A stretch of 64,000 bases of DNA from Christiangramia fulva. Lineage in GTDB: Bacteria; Bacteroidota; Bacteroidia; Flavobacteriales; Flavobacteriaceae. The position numbers were made by a program, and so were the translations under genes. The notes beneath the pieces were generated by a model. The model ran no database searches. It was not told the DNA's origin and saw nothing but the letters and a program-made list of their open reading frames with translations. This document shows positions 9,372-17,677 of the stretch, piece after piece. Location: NCBI RefSeq assembly GCF_003024155.1, contig NZ_CP028136.1, positions 868,001-932,000 of the forward strand, given 5' to 3'. The stretch's first letter is position 1; every line of letters starts with the position of its first letter.

Positions 9372-10269
9372 ATGCCGACACCTTACGGAACCGGGAAATA
9401 AGATCTCTTGAACGGTTCACGATGAAAACACCTGCCAGGATAAACAAAGCAGAAAACAATTGCCAGATACCAAAAACTTCGCCGTCAAGAATTCCCCAGC
9501 CCAGGGCAACGATGGGAATTATATAGGTCACCGAAGAGGTAAAAACAGGATCGGAGATCTGGACCAGTTTATTGAAAATAATCATAGCGACACCGGTACC
9601 AATAATTCCAAGAATTCCAACGAATACTATTGATAAACTTACTTTTTCGGGAAATTCATTTTCAAAAAAACCGGTAAAATAAAGAATAACCAACGCCGGA
9701 ATCAACAGGGAACTAAAATTCCCGGCTGCAATTCCCAGGGGAGAAATATCTGCCATTTTGGTTTTCAAAATATTTACGTTCATGGCATAACAGCCCGCAG
9801 CGAGAATAACCAGAAGACTGTACATATAATTCTGGTCGGGATTGATGGAAGCGCCACTTAATATTAGACCAATGGTGCCCAGAAGACCAATAACAACCCC
9901 AATCGTTTTATTCTGATTTAAGACCGATCGGAAAAATAAAACACCAAAGATCAGCGTCAACAAAGGTGTGGTAGCATTGAGAATAGAAGCAATGGCACTG
10001 TCTATTTCAGTTTCTGCAAAGGCAAAAAGATAAATCGGGAAAAAGGAACCAAGAAAACCTGAAATAACAATCCATTTCCATTGCCTTAAATTAAGCTTTG
10101 CGATACGCCGAAATCCAACAAGAAGAAAAACAGCCGCAAAAATTATCCGAAAGGAACCTACCTGCATTGCATTGAGCCCAACCAGTGATTTTTTGATAAG
10201 AATAAATGAACTTCCCCAAACAAGGGAAAGAATAATTAAAAATATCCATTTCAGGTTTTTATTCGGCAT
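9370..10269 (-). CDS. EamA/DMT-superfamily transporter
   Basis: This 299-residue integral membrane protein has ten hydrophobic helices in two repeated EamA domains. Typical signatures are WGSSFILIKKSL at the first helix and the ATTPLLTLIFGVLFF segment closing domain one; the second domain has SSVTYIIPIVALGWG. Family members export amino acids or other metabolites, but the substrate cannot be predicted. It ends on the bidirectional hairpin shared with the M16 operon and lies 58 nt past gldD, so it may be read partly from the upstream operon. Confidence 0.9.
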   Translation of the reverse strand: MPNKNLKWIFLIILSLVWGSSFILIKKSLVGLNAMQVGSFRIIFAAVFLLVGFRRIAKLNLRQWKWIVISGFLGSFFPIYLFAFAETEIDSAIASILNATTPLLTLIFGVLFFRSVLNQNKTIGVVIGLLGTIGLILSGASINPDQNYMYSLLVILAAGCYAMNVNILKTKMADISPLGIAAGNFSSLLIPALVILYFTGFFENEFPEKVSLSIVFVGILGIIGTGVAMIIFNKLVQISDPVFTSSVTYIIPIVALGWGILDGEVFGIWQLFSALFILAGVFIVNRSRDLISRFRKVSA

Positions 10270-10327
10270 TTCTTAAAACTTAAGCCGCAAATTTCGGTAT
10301 AAGCTTCAGATAAAAAAGGAAGTGTAA

Positions 10328-10897
10328 TTATTTTTTTTCTTTCCAGCGAAGGCTTTCCATCAAATGGCGCATATCTTTCTTCAGATATGCAGCCGCAGGA
10401 ACTATGGAATCGAAATTGGGAACTGCATTAAAATATACCGAACCGGTTATGAAATGGTCGGTACTATCTGTTAAATAAAATTGTGCCTGGGAAGCCGCGT
10501 CACCAGAAACCTCGTAAAACATGCCATAGGTATTGTGCAGATCATTGGTATAAATATCTCCCTCAATCGCATCGGCTTTGATAGTATGTCGTAAAGGCAA
10601 TTTTTGAGCATCGGCAAGCAATGAGTCCAGATTGTTGTTCACCGGCATATATGTGAGAAAAATTGAAGCGTTCAGCAATTTATAATTGAGATCTATCCAG
10701 CAAGGAATATGGTTTCTCGAAGGCCCGATCTCTGCCAGCCGGTTCATTTCAAAGGTGTAGGGGCAGCCTATATCCACCCTTCTGTATTTAGCCTCGGGAT
10801 AATGAAGAGCCAGAAAGCCTTTGGGTTTAGGCTTATTTTCATCCCCACAGGAGAAAAGCATCAAGGCTAATATTGCAAGGCTCAATATCTTTTTCAT
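10328..10897 (-). CDS. gldD: Gliding motility lipoprotein GldD
   Basis: This is a 189-residue lipoprotein (lipobox ending FSC, C17). The conserved YPEAKYRRVD..CPYTFEMN block and the WIDLNYKLLNASIFLTY block are those of GldD, required for gliding and for function of the type IX secretion machinery in Flavobacterium. It overlaps gldE by ATGA, the conserved arrangement. Its biochemical role is not known. The presence of a T9SS cargo elsewhere in the window fits an active system. Confidence 0.95.
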   Translation of the reverse strand: MKKILSLAILALMLFSCGDENKPKPKGFLALHYPEAKYRRVDIGCPYTFEMNRLAEIGPSRNHIPCWIDLNYKLLNASIFLTYMPVNNNLDSLLADAQKLPLRHTIKADAIEGDIYTNDLHNTYGMFYEVSGDAASQAQFYLTDSTDHFITGSVYFNAVPNFDSIVPAAAYLKKDMRHLMESLRWKEKK

Positions 10898-12219
10898 TCA
10901 ACAGGAGCAATACTGACTTTGATTTGCTTGATACGTTTCTGGTCGATGACCTCAACGGTAAAAGAGTAATTTAGAAAAGTGATCACATCGTTCTTTTTAG
11001 GGAACCCTCCTGAAATTTCCAGAAGAAAACCAGCCAGGGTATCGGCTTCGCCTTTTTGCTCTTCAAAAACAGTAGAATCTTCAATTTTTGTGATCTTGTA
11101 AAAATCTTTCAGCGGAGTTTTACCTTCAAAAACAAAGTTGTTTTCATCGAGTTTTGAATAGATGAGATCCTCATCATCAAATTCATCGCTGATGTCGCCA
11201 ACGATCTCTTCAATAATATCCTCCAGGGAAATGAGTCCGCTGGTGCCTCCATATTCATCCACAACTATGGCGAGATGGTTTTTTTTGTCTTTGAATTCAT
11301 TAAGAAGGTCGTCAAGTTTTTTATTTTCAGGAACAAAATAGGGTTCCCTAACCAGGCTTTTCCAATCAAAGTTCTTCCGTTCGAGATAGGGCAAAAGATC
11401 TTTAATGTAAAGTATCCCAATCACATTATCCATATTATCCCTGAAAACAGGAATACGGGAATATCCGTTTTCTATGATAAGCGGAAGGATCTCACTAAAT
11501 GACATTTCCTCATTTAGGGCAAAAATATCCATTCTCGGCCTCATGACCTGCTTGGTATCGGTATTCCCAAAGCTCACGATCCCCTGCAAAATTTTCTGTT
11601 CCTCTCGGGTAGTATCTTCTTCGCTGGTAAGTTCCAGCGCCTGCGAAAGATGATCTATACTTATAAAAGAACGCTGCTTCCCCAGTTTTTCATGAAGATA
11701 AAGAGTTACTGCTCTCATAGGTGTGCTAAGAGGCGAGAAAAGGCTGTCCAGGAAATTTATGGGATAAGCCATAAAATTGGAAAATTGCACCTTATTCCTG
11801 CTGGCATAAACTTTAGGAAGGATTTCCCCAAAAAGCAAAATAAGAAAAGTCACCAGCACAACTTCAAAAAGAAACCGGAGGTCGAGACCAAAAAATTCGG
11901 TATTCACGTCGCCCAGAATATCATCGGCGACGCTGTCGAACAAGAGGACAATCGCGATATTGATAAAATTATTGGCCACCAGGATGGTTGCCAGTAATTT
12001 CTTCGGCTTCTCCAGAAGGCTTATAACAATGGTCTGAGTCTTGGTGCGCTTACCATCTTCAGTAATAAAATTAGCGGGAGTAAGCGAAAAGAAAGCCACT
12101 TCTGCGCCTGATATCAGGGCAGAACATAGCAGAAGCACGAACAAAAAAAGCAGACTTATTATCTGGGTAAATCCCATTGTAGCCCAAAAGAAAAGCAAAC
12201 TGGGAGGTTCCGAGTCCAA
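10894..12219 (-). CDS. gldE: Gliding motility-associated protein GldE (CNNM/CorC-type, CBS pair)
   Basis: This membrane protein has an N-terminal DUF21/CNNM domain of four hydrophobic segments, a CBS-domain pair (from about VMRPRMDIFAL to EEIVGDISDEFDDED) and a C-terminal CorC/HlyC domain. It matches GldE, which works with GldD. The start is uncertain: no ATG exists before codon 17 of the long frame. A TTG at 12219 gives M-DSEPPSLLFF, close to the start I recall for GldE, so I chose it; TTG 12225 and ATG 12177 are alternatives. The stop overlaps the gldD start. Confidence 0.93.
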   Translation of the reverse strand: MDSEPPSLLFFWATMGFTQIISLLFLFVLLLCSALISGAEVAFFSLTPANFITEDGKRTKTQTIVISLLEKPKKLLATILVANNFINIAIVLLFDSVADDILGDVNTEFFGLDLRFLFEVVLVTFLILLFGEILPKVYASRNKVQFSNFMAYPINFLDSLFSPLSTPMRAVTLYLHEKLGKQRSFISIDHLSQALELTSEEDTTREEQKILQGIVSFGNTDTKQVMRPRMDIFALNEEMSFSEILPLIIENGYSRIPVFRDNMDNVIGILYIKDLLPYLERKNFDWKSLVREPYFVPENKKLDDLLNEFKDKKNHLAIVVDEYGGTSGLISLEDIIEEIVGDISDEFDDEDLIYSKLDENNFVFEGKTPLKDFYKITKIEDSTVFEEQKGEADTLAGFLLEISGGFPKKNDVITFLNYSFTVEVIDQKRIKQIKVSIAPVE

Positions 12220-12240
12220 ATGCAAAAATTTTAATTAAAC

Positions 12241-12717
12241 TTAGAATGGTAAATCATCCTCTTCTTCTTCCTGAGAAAACGATTCATTCTTATTTGAATT
12301 TGAATAATTAGGTTTACTCTGTTGTGCAGGCTTATTCTGGCCACCCTGATTTTGATAACCGCCACCAGACTGAGAATCATCTTTCGGGGTTAAAAAGGTG
12401 AATTCGGTACAGTGAATTTCAGTTTGGTACCGGTCGTTACCCTGATCATCCTGCCATTTACGTGTTTTTATGCGTCCTTCTATATAAACCCTGTCTCCTT
12501 TTTTGAGATATTTCTCACAGATCTCAGCAGCTTTATTACGCACCACCACATTATGCCATTCAGTATTGGTGACCCTTTCACCGGTAGTGCGATTGGTATA
12601 TGCCTCATTAGTAGCCAGTGGGAAACGCCCAATGGAGCCTCCGCCTTCAAAATAATGCATTTTCACGTCATCTCCGGTGTGCCCTATCAACATTACTTTG
12701 TTTAATGTGCCTGTCAT
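12241..12717 (-). CDS. ssb: Single-stranded DNA-binding protein
   Basis: This 158-residue SSB has an N-terminal OB fold (about 1-110), starting TGTLNKVMLIGHTGDDV and including WHNVVV and KGDRVYIEGRIKTRKW. A Gly/Gln/Asn-rich linker follows, and the acidic tip ends DDLPF, the docking peptide for replication and repair partners. It lies 21 nt upstream of gldE and downstream of mutY, a gene order conserved in flavobacteria. Confidence 0.97.
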   Translation of the reverse strand: MTGTLNKVMLIGHTGDDVKMHYFEGGGSIGRFPLATNEAYTNRTTGERVTNTEWHNVVVRNKAAEICEKYLKKGDRVYIEGRIKTRKWQDDQGNDRYQTEIHCTEFTFLTPKDDSQSGGGYQNQGGQNKPAQQSKPNYSNSNKNESFSQEEEEDDLPF

Positions 12718-12730
12718 TTCTAATTACTTT

Positions 12731-12752
12731 TGAACCGATAATTTCGGTTATT
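12731..12752 (-). promoter_or_regulatory. Hairpin in the ssb leader
   Basis: The sequence AACCGA-(4-5 nt)-TCGGTT lies about 15 nt upstream of the ssb ATG. It would fold in the ssb transcript near the start codon. A role in translation control is only a possibility. Confidence 0.3.
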
Positions 12753-12809
12753 TCCAATTAAATTTATTCTAAAATACTAAAAAATTTTAGCCGAAGGGCC
12801 AAAAACAGG

Positions 12810-12817
12810 CAAAGATA
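12810..12817 (-). promoter_or_regulatory. Possible -7 box for ssb-gldE-gldD
   Basis: TATCTTTG on the minus strand, between mutY and ssb, matches TAnnTTTG. No good TTTG is found 19-21 nt upstream, so this is weak. Confidence 0.4.
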
Positions 12818-12828
12818 TAAACAAGAAT

Positions 12829-13881
12829 CTATTTGTAATCGTCGGGAAGGAAATCATTTAGAAAATTTTCGATCAATACCGGAACCGGATATTGCTTTAT
12901 TTCTTTGAAAGATATTCCATCAGCCGACTTTTCTTCAAATTTTACAACCCAGAATTGAGTAAATAAATGCTGATGGGAAAGTTTATGCACCACGGGAGAA
13001 CTATGGAACTTTTTAAGGCTGAAGCTTTCAGAACTGACTTTTTCCTGAAAATCTTCTGAAGAAATAAGTTCTTTTTCCTTTAAAAGTTTTTCAGATTCAA
13101 TCAGCGGAAATTGATATAATCCTCTCCAAATTCCCTTGCCCCTTCGTTGTTCAAGATGGGTTTGATCATTTTGAAAATTAAAGACCAGGTAATTAAAATA
13201 TCTCTTTTTGACTTTTGATTTTTTAATTTTTACAGGTAATTCGGTTATAAGTTGCTTCTGAAGCGCCAGGCAATAATCTTTAAAGGGACATACAGGGCAG
13301 GCAGGATTCTGAGGTTTACAATGCAGTGCGCCAAACTCCATCAATGCCTGGTTAAAAGTTGCAGGATCATTTTTATCAAGAAGTTCTTCAGCAAGCTTCT
13401 TAAATTCTTTATTTCCAGCAGTAGTATTTATAGGTGTATGGATATTAAAAATCCGCGAAAGCACACGATAAACATTTCCGTCAACCACCGCGACAGGCTC
13501 GTCATAGCAAATAGAAGCAATGGCGCTGGCGGTATAATCGCCAATACCTTTTAATTTCTTTAAATCGGAATAATTATCGGGAAATATTCCTTTTAATTCT
13601 TCGGCCACATATTTAGCGGTAGAATGAAGGTTTCTGGCCCGGGAATAGTATCCCAATCCCTGCCAAAGTTTTAAGACCTGTTCAGAATTTGCAGCAGCCA
13701 GGTCAAAAACGGTCGGGAAAGCTTTGATAAACTTTAAATAATAAGGCAACCCCTGCTCAATTCTGGTTTGCTGAAGCATAATTTCGCTCAGCCAGATTTT
13801 ATAGGGATCGCGAGTTTTTCGCCAGGGCAAATCCCTTTTATTTCCTAAATACCATACTGTGAGAAGCTTGGAAAATTGCAT
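12829..13881 (-). CDS. mutY: A/G-specific adenine glycosylase MutY
   Basis: MutY removes adenine mispaired with 8-oxoguanine. The 350-residue sequence has the catalytic Glu (E33 in LSEIMLQQT), the helix-hairpin-helix LKGIGDYTASAIA, the catalytic Asp (D134 in VAVVDGNVYR) and the 4Fe-4S loop C188-X6-C195-X2-C198-X5-C204. The C-terminal NUDIX-like 8-oxoG recognition domain follows (about 230-345). It heads the minus-strand run mutY-ssb-gldE-gldD, 111 nt before ssb, and is divergent from the HU gene. Confidence 0.97.
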   Translation of the reverse strand: MQFSKLLTVWYLGNKRDLPWRKTRDPYKIWLSEIMLQQTRIEQGLPYYLKFIKAFPTVFDLAAANSEQVLKLWQGLGYYSRARNLHSTAKYVAEELKGIFPDNYSDLKKLKGIGDYTASAIASICYDEPVAVVDGNVYRVLSRIFNIHTPINTTAGNKEFKKLAEELLDKNDPATFNQALMEFGALHCKPQNPACPVCPFKDYCLALQKQLITELPVKIKKSKVKKRYFNYLVFNFQNDQTHLEQRRGKGIWRGLYQFPLIESEKLLKEKELISSEDFQEKVSSESFSLKKFHSSPVVHKLSHQHLFTQFWVVKFEEKSADGISFKEIKQYPVPVLIENFLNDFLPDDYK

Positions 13882-13940
13882 AATTATTAAAGCAGGTCTG
13901 CAATAATAGCAGTTTATTACGTTATTATTAGTGGATTAGG

Positions 13941-13973
13941 TTTGAAATATTGCAGATTTAATTCATATATTTG
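13941..13973 (+). promoter_or_regulatory. Bacteroidetes-type promoter for the HU gene
   Basis: TTTG (13941-13944), a 21-nt spacer and TATATTTG (13966-13973) precede the HU ATG by about 50 nt. This is a near-consensus -33/-7 pair. Confidence 0.65.
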
Positions 13974-14024
13974 CACCCTTGAAAATTAGAAACCCCAATT
14001 TATAAAAATTTAAATAGCACGAAA

Positions 14025-14315
14025 ATGACGAAAGCAGATATCGTAGCAAACATTTCAGAAAAACTCGGAATGGAAAAAGGTGACGTTCAGGCTACCATCG
14101 AATCTTTTATGGAAGAAGTAAAAAACTCTCTTGAAAGTGGTGACAACGTATACCTGCGTGGTTTTGGAAGCTTTGTAGTAAAAACAAGAGCTGAGAAAAC
14201 CGGAAGAAACATCTCAAAAAACACTACCATTAAAATTCCTGCTCACAACATCCCAGCATTTAAACCTGCAAAGATCTTTGTTGAAGGCGTGAAATCTAAT
14301 GTAGAGGTAAAGTAA
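14025..14315 (+). CDS. HU family DNA-binding protein
   Basis: This is a 96-residue histone-like protein. It begins MTKADIVANISEKLGMEKGDVQ and has the core GDNVYLRGFGSFVVKTRAEKTGRN and the arm segment IKIPAHNIPAFKPAK of the HU/IHF family. It bends and compacts DNA as a dimer. HU rather than IHF is the natural call for a Bacteroidetes single-gene copy, though the arm cannot settle it. The next ORF, a 29-residue basic protein, is 67 nt downstream on the same strand. Confidence 0.95.
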   Translation: MTKADIVANISEKLGMEKGDVQATIESFMEEVKNSLESGDNVYLRGFGSFVVKTRAEKTGRNISKNTTIKIPAHNIPAFKPAKIFVEGVKSNVEVK

Positions 14316-14354
14316 ATTGATGTCTCCCACCCTATAGGGGATATCATCAAGAGG
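14316..14354 (+). promoter_or_regulatory. Intergenic hairpin after HU
   Basis: Between HU and the 29-residue ORF, TGATG and CATCA flank an inner CCCTATAGGG palindrome, giving an imperfect stem-loop with no T-tract after it. It could be an mRNA-stabilising or attenuating element, but this is not demonstrable from sequence. Confidence 0.4.
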
Positions 14355-14382
14355 TAAATAGTAATTTAAAATATTTTTCAGT

Positions 14383-14472
14383 ATGCCTAGCGGTAAAAAA
14401 AGAAAAAGACATAAGGTGGCTACGCACAAGCGTAAGAAGCGTAGAAGAGCCAATCGCCACAAGAAAAAGTAG
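14383..14472 (+). CDS. 29-residue very basic protein
   Basis: This short ORF runs from ATG to TAG. Of 29 residues, 18 are Lys, Arg or His; it starts MPSGKKRKRHKVATHKRKK and ends with NRHKKK. The composition fits an RNA- or ribosome-binding peptide like the small S21/Thx-type proteins, but I cannot match it to a named family by eye. Support for coding: an ATG start, a purely basic product with no stop, its place between HU and RNase E/G, and an intrinsic terminator that begins inside its last codons. It is too short for routine gene callers. Confidence 0.7.
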   Translation: MPSGKKRKRHKVATHKRKKRRRANRHKKK

Positions 14473-14491
14473 TGTGACAACTACTTTTTTT
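14464..14491 (+). terminator. Terminator overlapping the stop of the 29-residue ORF
   Basis: AAAAAGTAGT and ACTACTTTTT form a perfect 10-bp stem around a 6-nt loop and run into a T-tract. The upstream arm contains the last codons and the TAG stop. It separates the HU unit from the RNase gene. Confidence 0.8.
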
Positions 14492-14616
14492 ATTTCAAAT
14501 TCAATTCGTTCTTTGAAAACGAAACCCCCGATTTTTGATTTTTTCGTGGAGGTTTCTTCAGGATTCAAAAACCTGTGAAAAAAAATAATGTTTAATCCAT
14601 CTGTGTTTGCCTGAAA

Positions 14617-16185
14617 ATGGCAGATATGGATATAAAATCTGGAAGTGTGGACAAAGAATTAATTATCAGGTCCGAACCTTCTGCTGTAGATTTTGCCTTA
14701 TTAAAAGATGGAAAACTTGTTGAACTAAACAAAGAAGAAGACAGCAATAAATTCAATGTTGGTGATATTTATATCGCCAAGATCAGGAAAGCTGTTCCCG
14801 GTTTAAATGCCGCATTTGTAAATGTAGGCTATGAAAAAGATGGTTTTTTACACTATCATGACCTGGGACCCCAGGTTTCTTCTTTATTAAAGTTCATAAA
14901 ACGTGTAAGCACAGGTAAACTAAAGGATTATTCTTTAAAGAATTTCTCCTTTGAAAAGGATATAGACAAAAACGGCTCAATTGCCGATGTCTTAAAAGCA
15001 AATCAATCTATACTGGTTCAGATCGTTAAAGAACCTATCTCCACAAAAGGGCCGAGGATAAGCTCAGAGCTTTCCCTGCCAGGGCGATATATCGTGCTGG
15101 TACCTTTTTCAAACCGCATTTCGGTTTCTCAAAAAATCGAAAGTAAAGAAGAAAAAGAACGCCTTAAGAGACTGGTGAAAAGCATCAAACCCAAGGGTTT
15201 TGGTGTAATTGTAAGAACCGTAGCAGAAGGAAAAAAAGTCGCAGAAATCGACAGAGATCTACAAAATTTAGTAGGCCGATGGACTGCGATGTGTAAAAAA
15301 CTGTATAAACCGAATCATCCCTCCAAAGTATTGGGAGAACTCAATAGAGCTTCATCCCTGTTAAGAGATATCTTCAACGATACTTTCACCTCTATTTGCG
15401 TAGACGATGAAACGCTTTATACACAAATAAAAGATTACCTGAGCGATATTGCTCCGGAAAAAGAATCAATCGTAAAATTGCACCAATCCAACCAACCCAT
15501 TTTTGAAAAATTTGGTATCGAAAGACAAATTAAAACTTCCTTTGGGCGCACCGTTTCAATGAGCAAAGGCGCCTACCTGGTAATAGAACACACTGAAGCC
15601 ATGCACGTTATAGACGTGAATAGCGGTAACCGTTCTAACAAATCTAAAAACCAGGAAGATACCGCACTCGAAGTTAATATGATTAGCGCTACCGAGATTG
15701 CCCGCCAATTGCGACTACGCGATATGGGAGGCATCATTGTGGTAGACTTCATTGATATGAATAAAGCCGATAATCGAAAAAAGCTTTATGATCATCTTCG
15801 CAATGAAATGAGTGACGACCGGGCAAAACATAAAATTTTGCCACCGAGTAAATTTGGATTGATACAAATTACGAGACAGCGCGTAAGGCCAGAGATGAAT
15901 ATTAAAACCCGCGAAGAAAACCCTAATGGGAATGGTGAAATTGAAGCACCTATCAGCGTGGTAAATAAGATCAAAGCCGACCTTGAAAAGCTGGTCAAAA
16001 AAGATTATAAAAAGATCACGCTTAGCGCGCATCCATTTATTGCAGCCTTTTTAACAAAAGGCTTTCCATCTCCCCGATCAAAATGGTTTGTAGACCATAA
16101 ACGTTGGGTGAAAATTTTACCTCGAGATGCTTACACGTATTTAGAGTACCACTTTCACGACAAAGACGGGAAAGTGATTCAATAA
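14617..16185 (+). CDS. rng: Ribonuclease E/G family protein
   Basis: This 522-residue endoribonuclease contains an S1 RNA-binding domain near the N-terminus (VGDIYIAKIRKAVPGLNAAFVNVG) and the catalytic DNase-I-like fold with Asp at 333 (VIDVN) and 377 (VVDFID). Length is nearer RNase G; no long RNase E-type scaffold tail exists. The zinc-link CPxCxG of E. coli RNase E/G is missing: the only cysteines are C226 and C261, and the expected spot reads RPEMNIKTREENPNG. The gene lies downstream of HU, separated by a terminator, and ends in its own hairpin. Confidence 0.94.
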   Translation: MADMDIKSGSVDKELIIRSEPSAVDFALLKDGKLVELNKEEDSNKFNVGDIYIAKIRKAVPGLNAAFVNVGYEKDGFLHYHDLGPQVSSLLKFIKRVSTGKLKDYSLKNFSFEKDIDKNGSIADVLKANQSILVQIVKEPISTKGPRISSELSLPGRYIVLVPFSNRISVSQKIESKEEKERLKRLVKSIKPKGFGVIVRTVAEGKKVAEIDRDLQNLVGRWTAMCKKLYKPNHPSKVLGELNRASSLLRDIFNDTFTSICVDDETLYTQIKDYLSDIAPEKESIVKLHQSNQPIFEKFGIERQIKTSFGRTVSMSKGAYLVIEHTEAMHVIDVNSGNRSNKSKNQEDTALEVNMISATEIARQLRLRDMGGIIVVDFIDMNKADNRKKLYDHLRNEMSDDRAKHKILPPSKFGLIQITRQRVRPEMNIKTREENPNGNGEIEAPISVVNKIKADLEKLVKKDYKKITLSAHPFIAAFLTKGFPSPRSKWFVDHKRWVKILPRDAYTYLEYHFHDKDGKVIQ

Positions 16186-16189
16186 AACC

Positions 16190-16225
16190 AAACGCCTTTT
16201 GGAAATTCCGGAAGGCGTTTTTTTA
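16190..16225 (+). terminator. Terminator of the RNase E/G gene
   Basis: AACGCCTT and AAGGCGTT pair around a 13-nt loop and are followed by seven T, just past the stop codon. Confidence 0.85.
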
Positions 16226-16310
16226 TGCTTCAGATTTTACAAAAAATAATAAATTTGAGCACATAGTTTCTGGCCTGAACTTCTAAAATTCCAATTTCAT
16301 ACTTCTTCCT

Positions 16311-16318
16311 TACATTTG
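16311..16318 (+). promoter_or_regulatory. Possible -7 box at recX, implying a leaderless start
   Basis: TACATTTG matches TAnnTTTG and ends 5 nt before the recX ATG at 16324, so transcription would begin at or next to the start codon. The -33 element is not clear. Confidence 0.4.
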
Positions 16319-16323
16319 TTTTG

Positions 16324-16806
16324 ATGAAAAACAACTCCTCTCAAAAATCATATACAGTTGCCGAAGCCCTTCAAAAGCTGATGCATTTCTGCTCCTACAG
16401 GGATCGTTCTCAAAAAGAAGTTGAGGACAAGCTCAACCAGATGCGAATGATTCCCGAGGCAAAAGAAAAGATTGTCATTAAGCTAATGCAGGAAGGATTT
16501 TTGAATGAAGAACGCTTCGCCCGCAGTTTTGTAAGAGGGAAATTCAGGATAAAAAAATGGGGAAAAATAAGAATCAGGCAGGAATTAAAAAGACGGGAAA
16601 TCTCGGAGCCTCTTATAAAAATAGGTCTTACTGAAATAAATGAAAAAGACTATAGTTCCACGCTTTATGAGCTGGCCGAAAAAAAAGCGCTGCAGGTAAA
16701 GGAAAAGAATCCGTTTCTTAAAAAGAAAAAAATCTGTGACCATCTACTGCGAAAAGGCTATGAATCACAGTTAGTTTTTGATTGTGTAAATGATCTTATT
16801 GAATAA
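16324..16806 (+). CDS. recX: Regulatory protein RecX
   Basis: RecX binds RecA filaments and limits recombinase activity. The product is about 160 residues from the ATG at 16324; a TTG just before it is in frame but unneeded. It has the three-helix repeats of the family: CSYRDRSQKEVEDKL, LMQEGFLNEERFARSFVRGKFRIKKWGKIRIRQEL and the C-terminal KICDHLLRKGYESQLV repeat. It is convergent with the cupin gene, overlapping it by 11 nt at the 3' ends. RecA itself is not in the window. Confidence 0.92.
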   Translation: MKNNSSQKSYTVAEALQKLMHFCSYRDRSQKEVEDKLNQMRMIPEAKEKIVIKLMQEGFLNEERFARSFVRGKFRIKKWGKIRIRQELKRREISEPLIKIGLTEINEKDYSSTLYELAEKKALQVKEKNPFLKKKKICDHLLRKGYESQLVFDCVNDLIE

Positions 16807-17677
16807 TATTACTCTTTTTGTGGGTGCGCTTTATGGCTTGCTCATTTTTATAATCGATCCACTTCTGCCCTTTCAGTTTTCGCATATAATTATCAAAATT
16901 CCTCATAATCACCAAATTGTAAACTGCCTTTGAAAAATTTGTCAGGGTTCTGGGAGTGGCGCGAAGACTCATTGAGAATCCCGGACTAAGGTAGGTCATG
17001 TGATGCCAGTAACCTTCGGGCATATACAAAGCTTCACCATGACTGAGTTCGGTAATATATCCGCTGGCATTTTTAAGCGCCGGGAATTTATCGAAATCAG
17101 GATCATTAAAATTGATGTCTTCCCGGCTGATCAGTGCATGTGGCACTTTATACAAGTGTTTGCTTTCAGCAGGGGGAAAAAGGATACATTGCTTTTTCCC
17201 ATGAAAATGACAATGCAAAATATTGGCATAATCAATATCATAATGCATAAAAACCTGGGAATTTTCACCGCCAAAAAACAACATGGGCAATTGCTTTATA
17301 AACCGTAACCCGATATCAGGAAATTTAAAATCTTTCTGAAGCTCCGGCACTTCTTTCATTAAATGGTAAAGGAAAATGCGATAATTGGTAGGACCTGATT
17401 TTAAAAGGTTTATATAATCGGCCATTTTCATTTCGGCATGCGGCTCATTGAATTTAAATTCTGAAGAGATGGGACGATCATCATACAAAGGAACCGTCTT
17501 CTCACCAGCAATTTTAGAAATATAATCAAGGTCCCACTTTTTAAAAGCAGGCCAGTTTTCGATTAATTTTTCTATTACCACCGGCTTTTGTGGCTGCACA
17601 AAATTGCGAACAAAATCATCTTTGGAAATCTTTTCCACTCTCGGTATTGGCTGCAATTTCATCATTTCCTTTCCCAT
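16796..17677 (-). CDS. Cupin-like (JmjC/FIH-type) oxygenase, copy 1
   Basis: This is a 293-residue protein of the cupin_8 family, related to factor-inhibiting-HIF and JmjC Fe(II)/2-oxoglutarate hydroxylases. The iron triad is visible as HYD (about H145, D147) in VFMHYDIDYAN and a distal His in MPEGYWHHM (225/226). Family members hydroxylate amino-acid side chains of proteins, but the substrate here is unknown. The ATG at 17677 shares one base with the stop of copy 2 (TGATG), so the two are translationally coupled. The two align over their whole length, so this is a tandem duplication at the tail of the biotin run. Confidence 0.87.
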   Translation of the reverse strand: MGKEMMKLQPIPRVEKISKDDFVRNFVQPQKPVVIEKLIENWPAFKKWDLDYISKIAGEKTVPLYDDRPISSEFKFNEPHAEMKMADYINLLKSGPTNYRIFLYHLMKEVPELQKDFKFPDIGLRFIKQLPMLFFGGENSQVFMHYDIDYANILHCHFHGKKQCILFPPAESKHLYKVPHALISREDINFNDPDFDKFPALKNASGYITELSHGEALYMPEGYWHHMTYLSPGFSMSLRATPRTLTNFSKAVYNLVIMRNFDNYMRKLKGQKWIDYKNEQAIKRTHKKSNIIQ

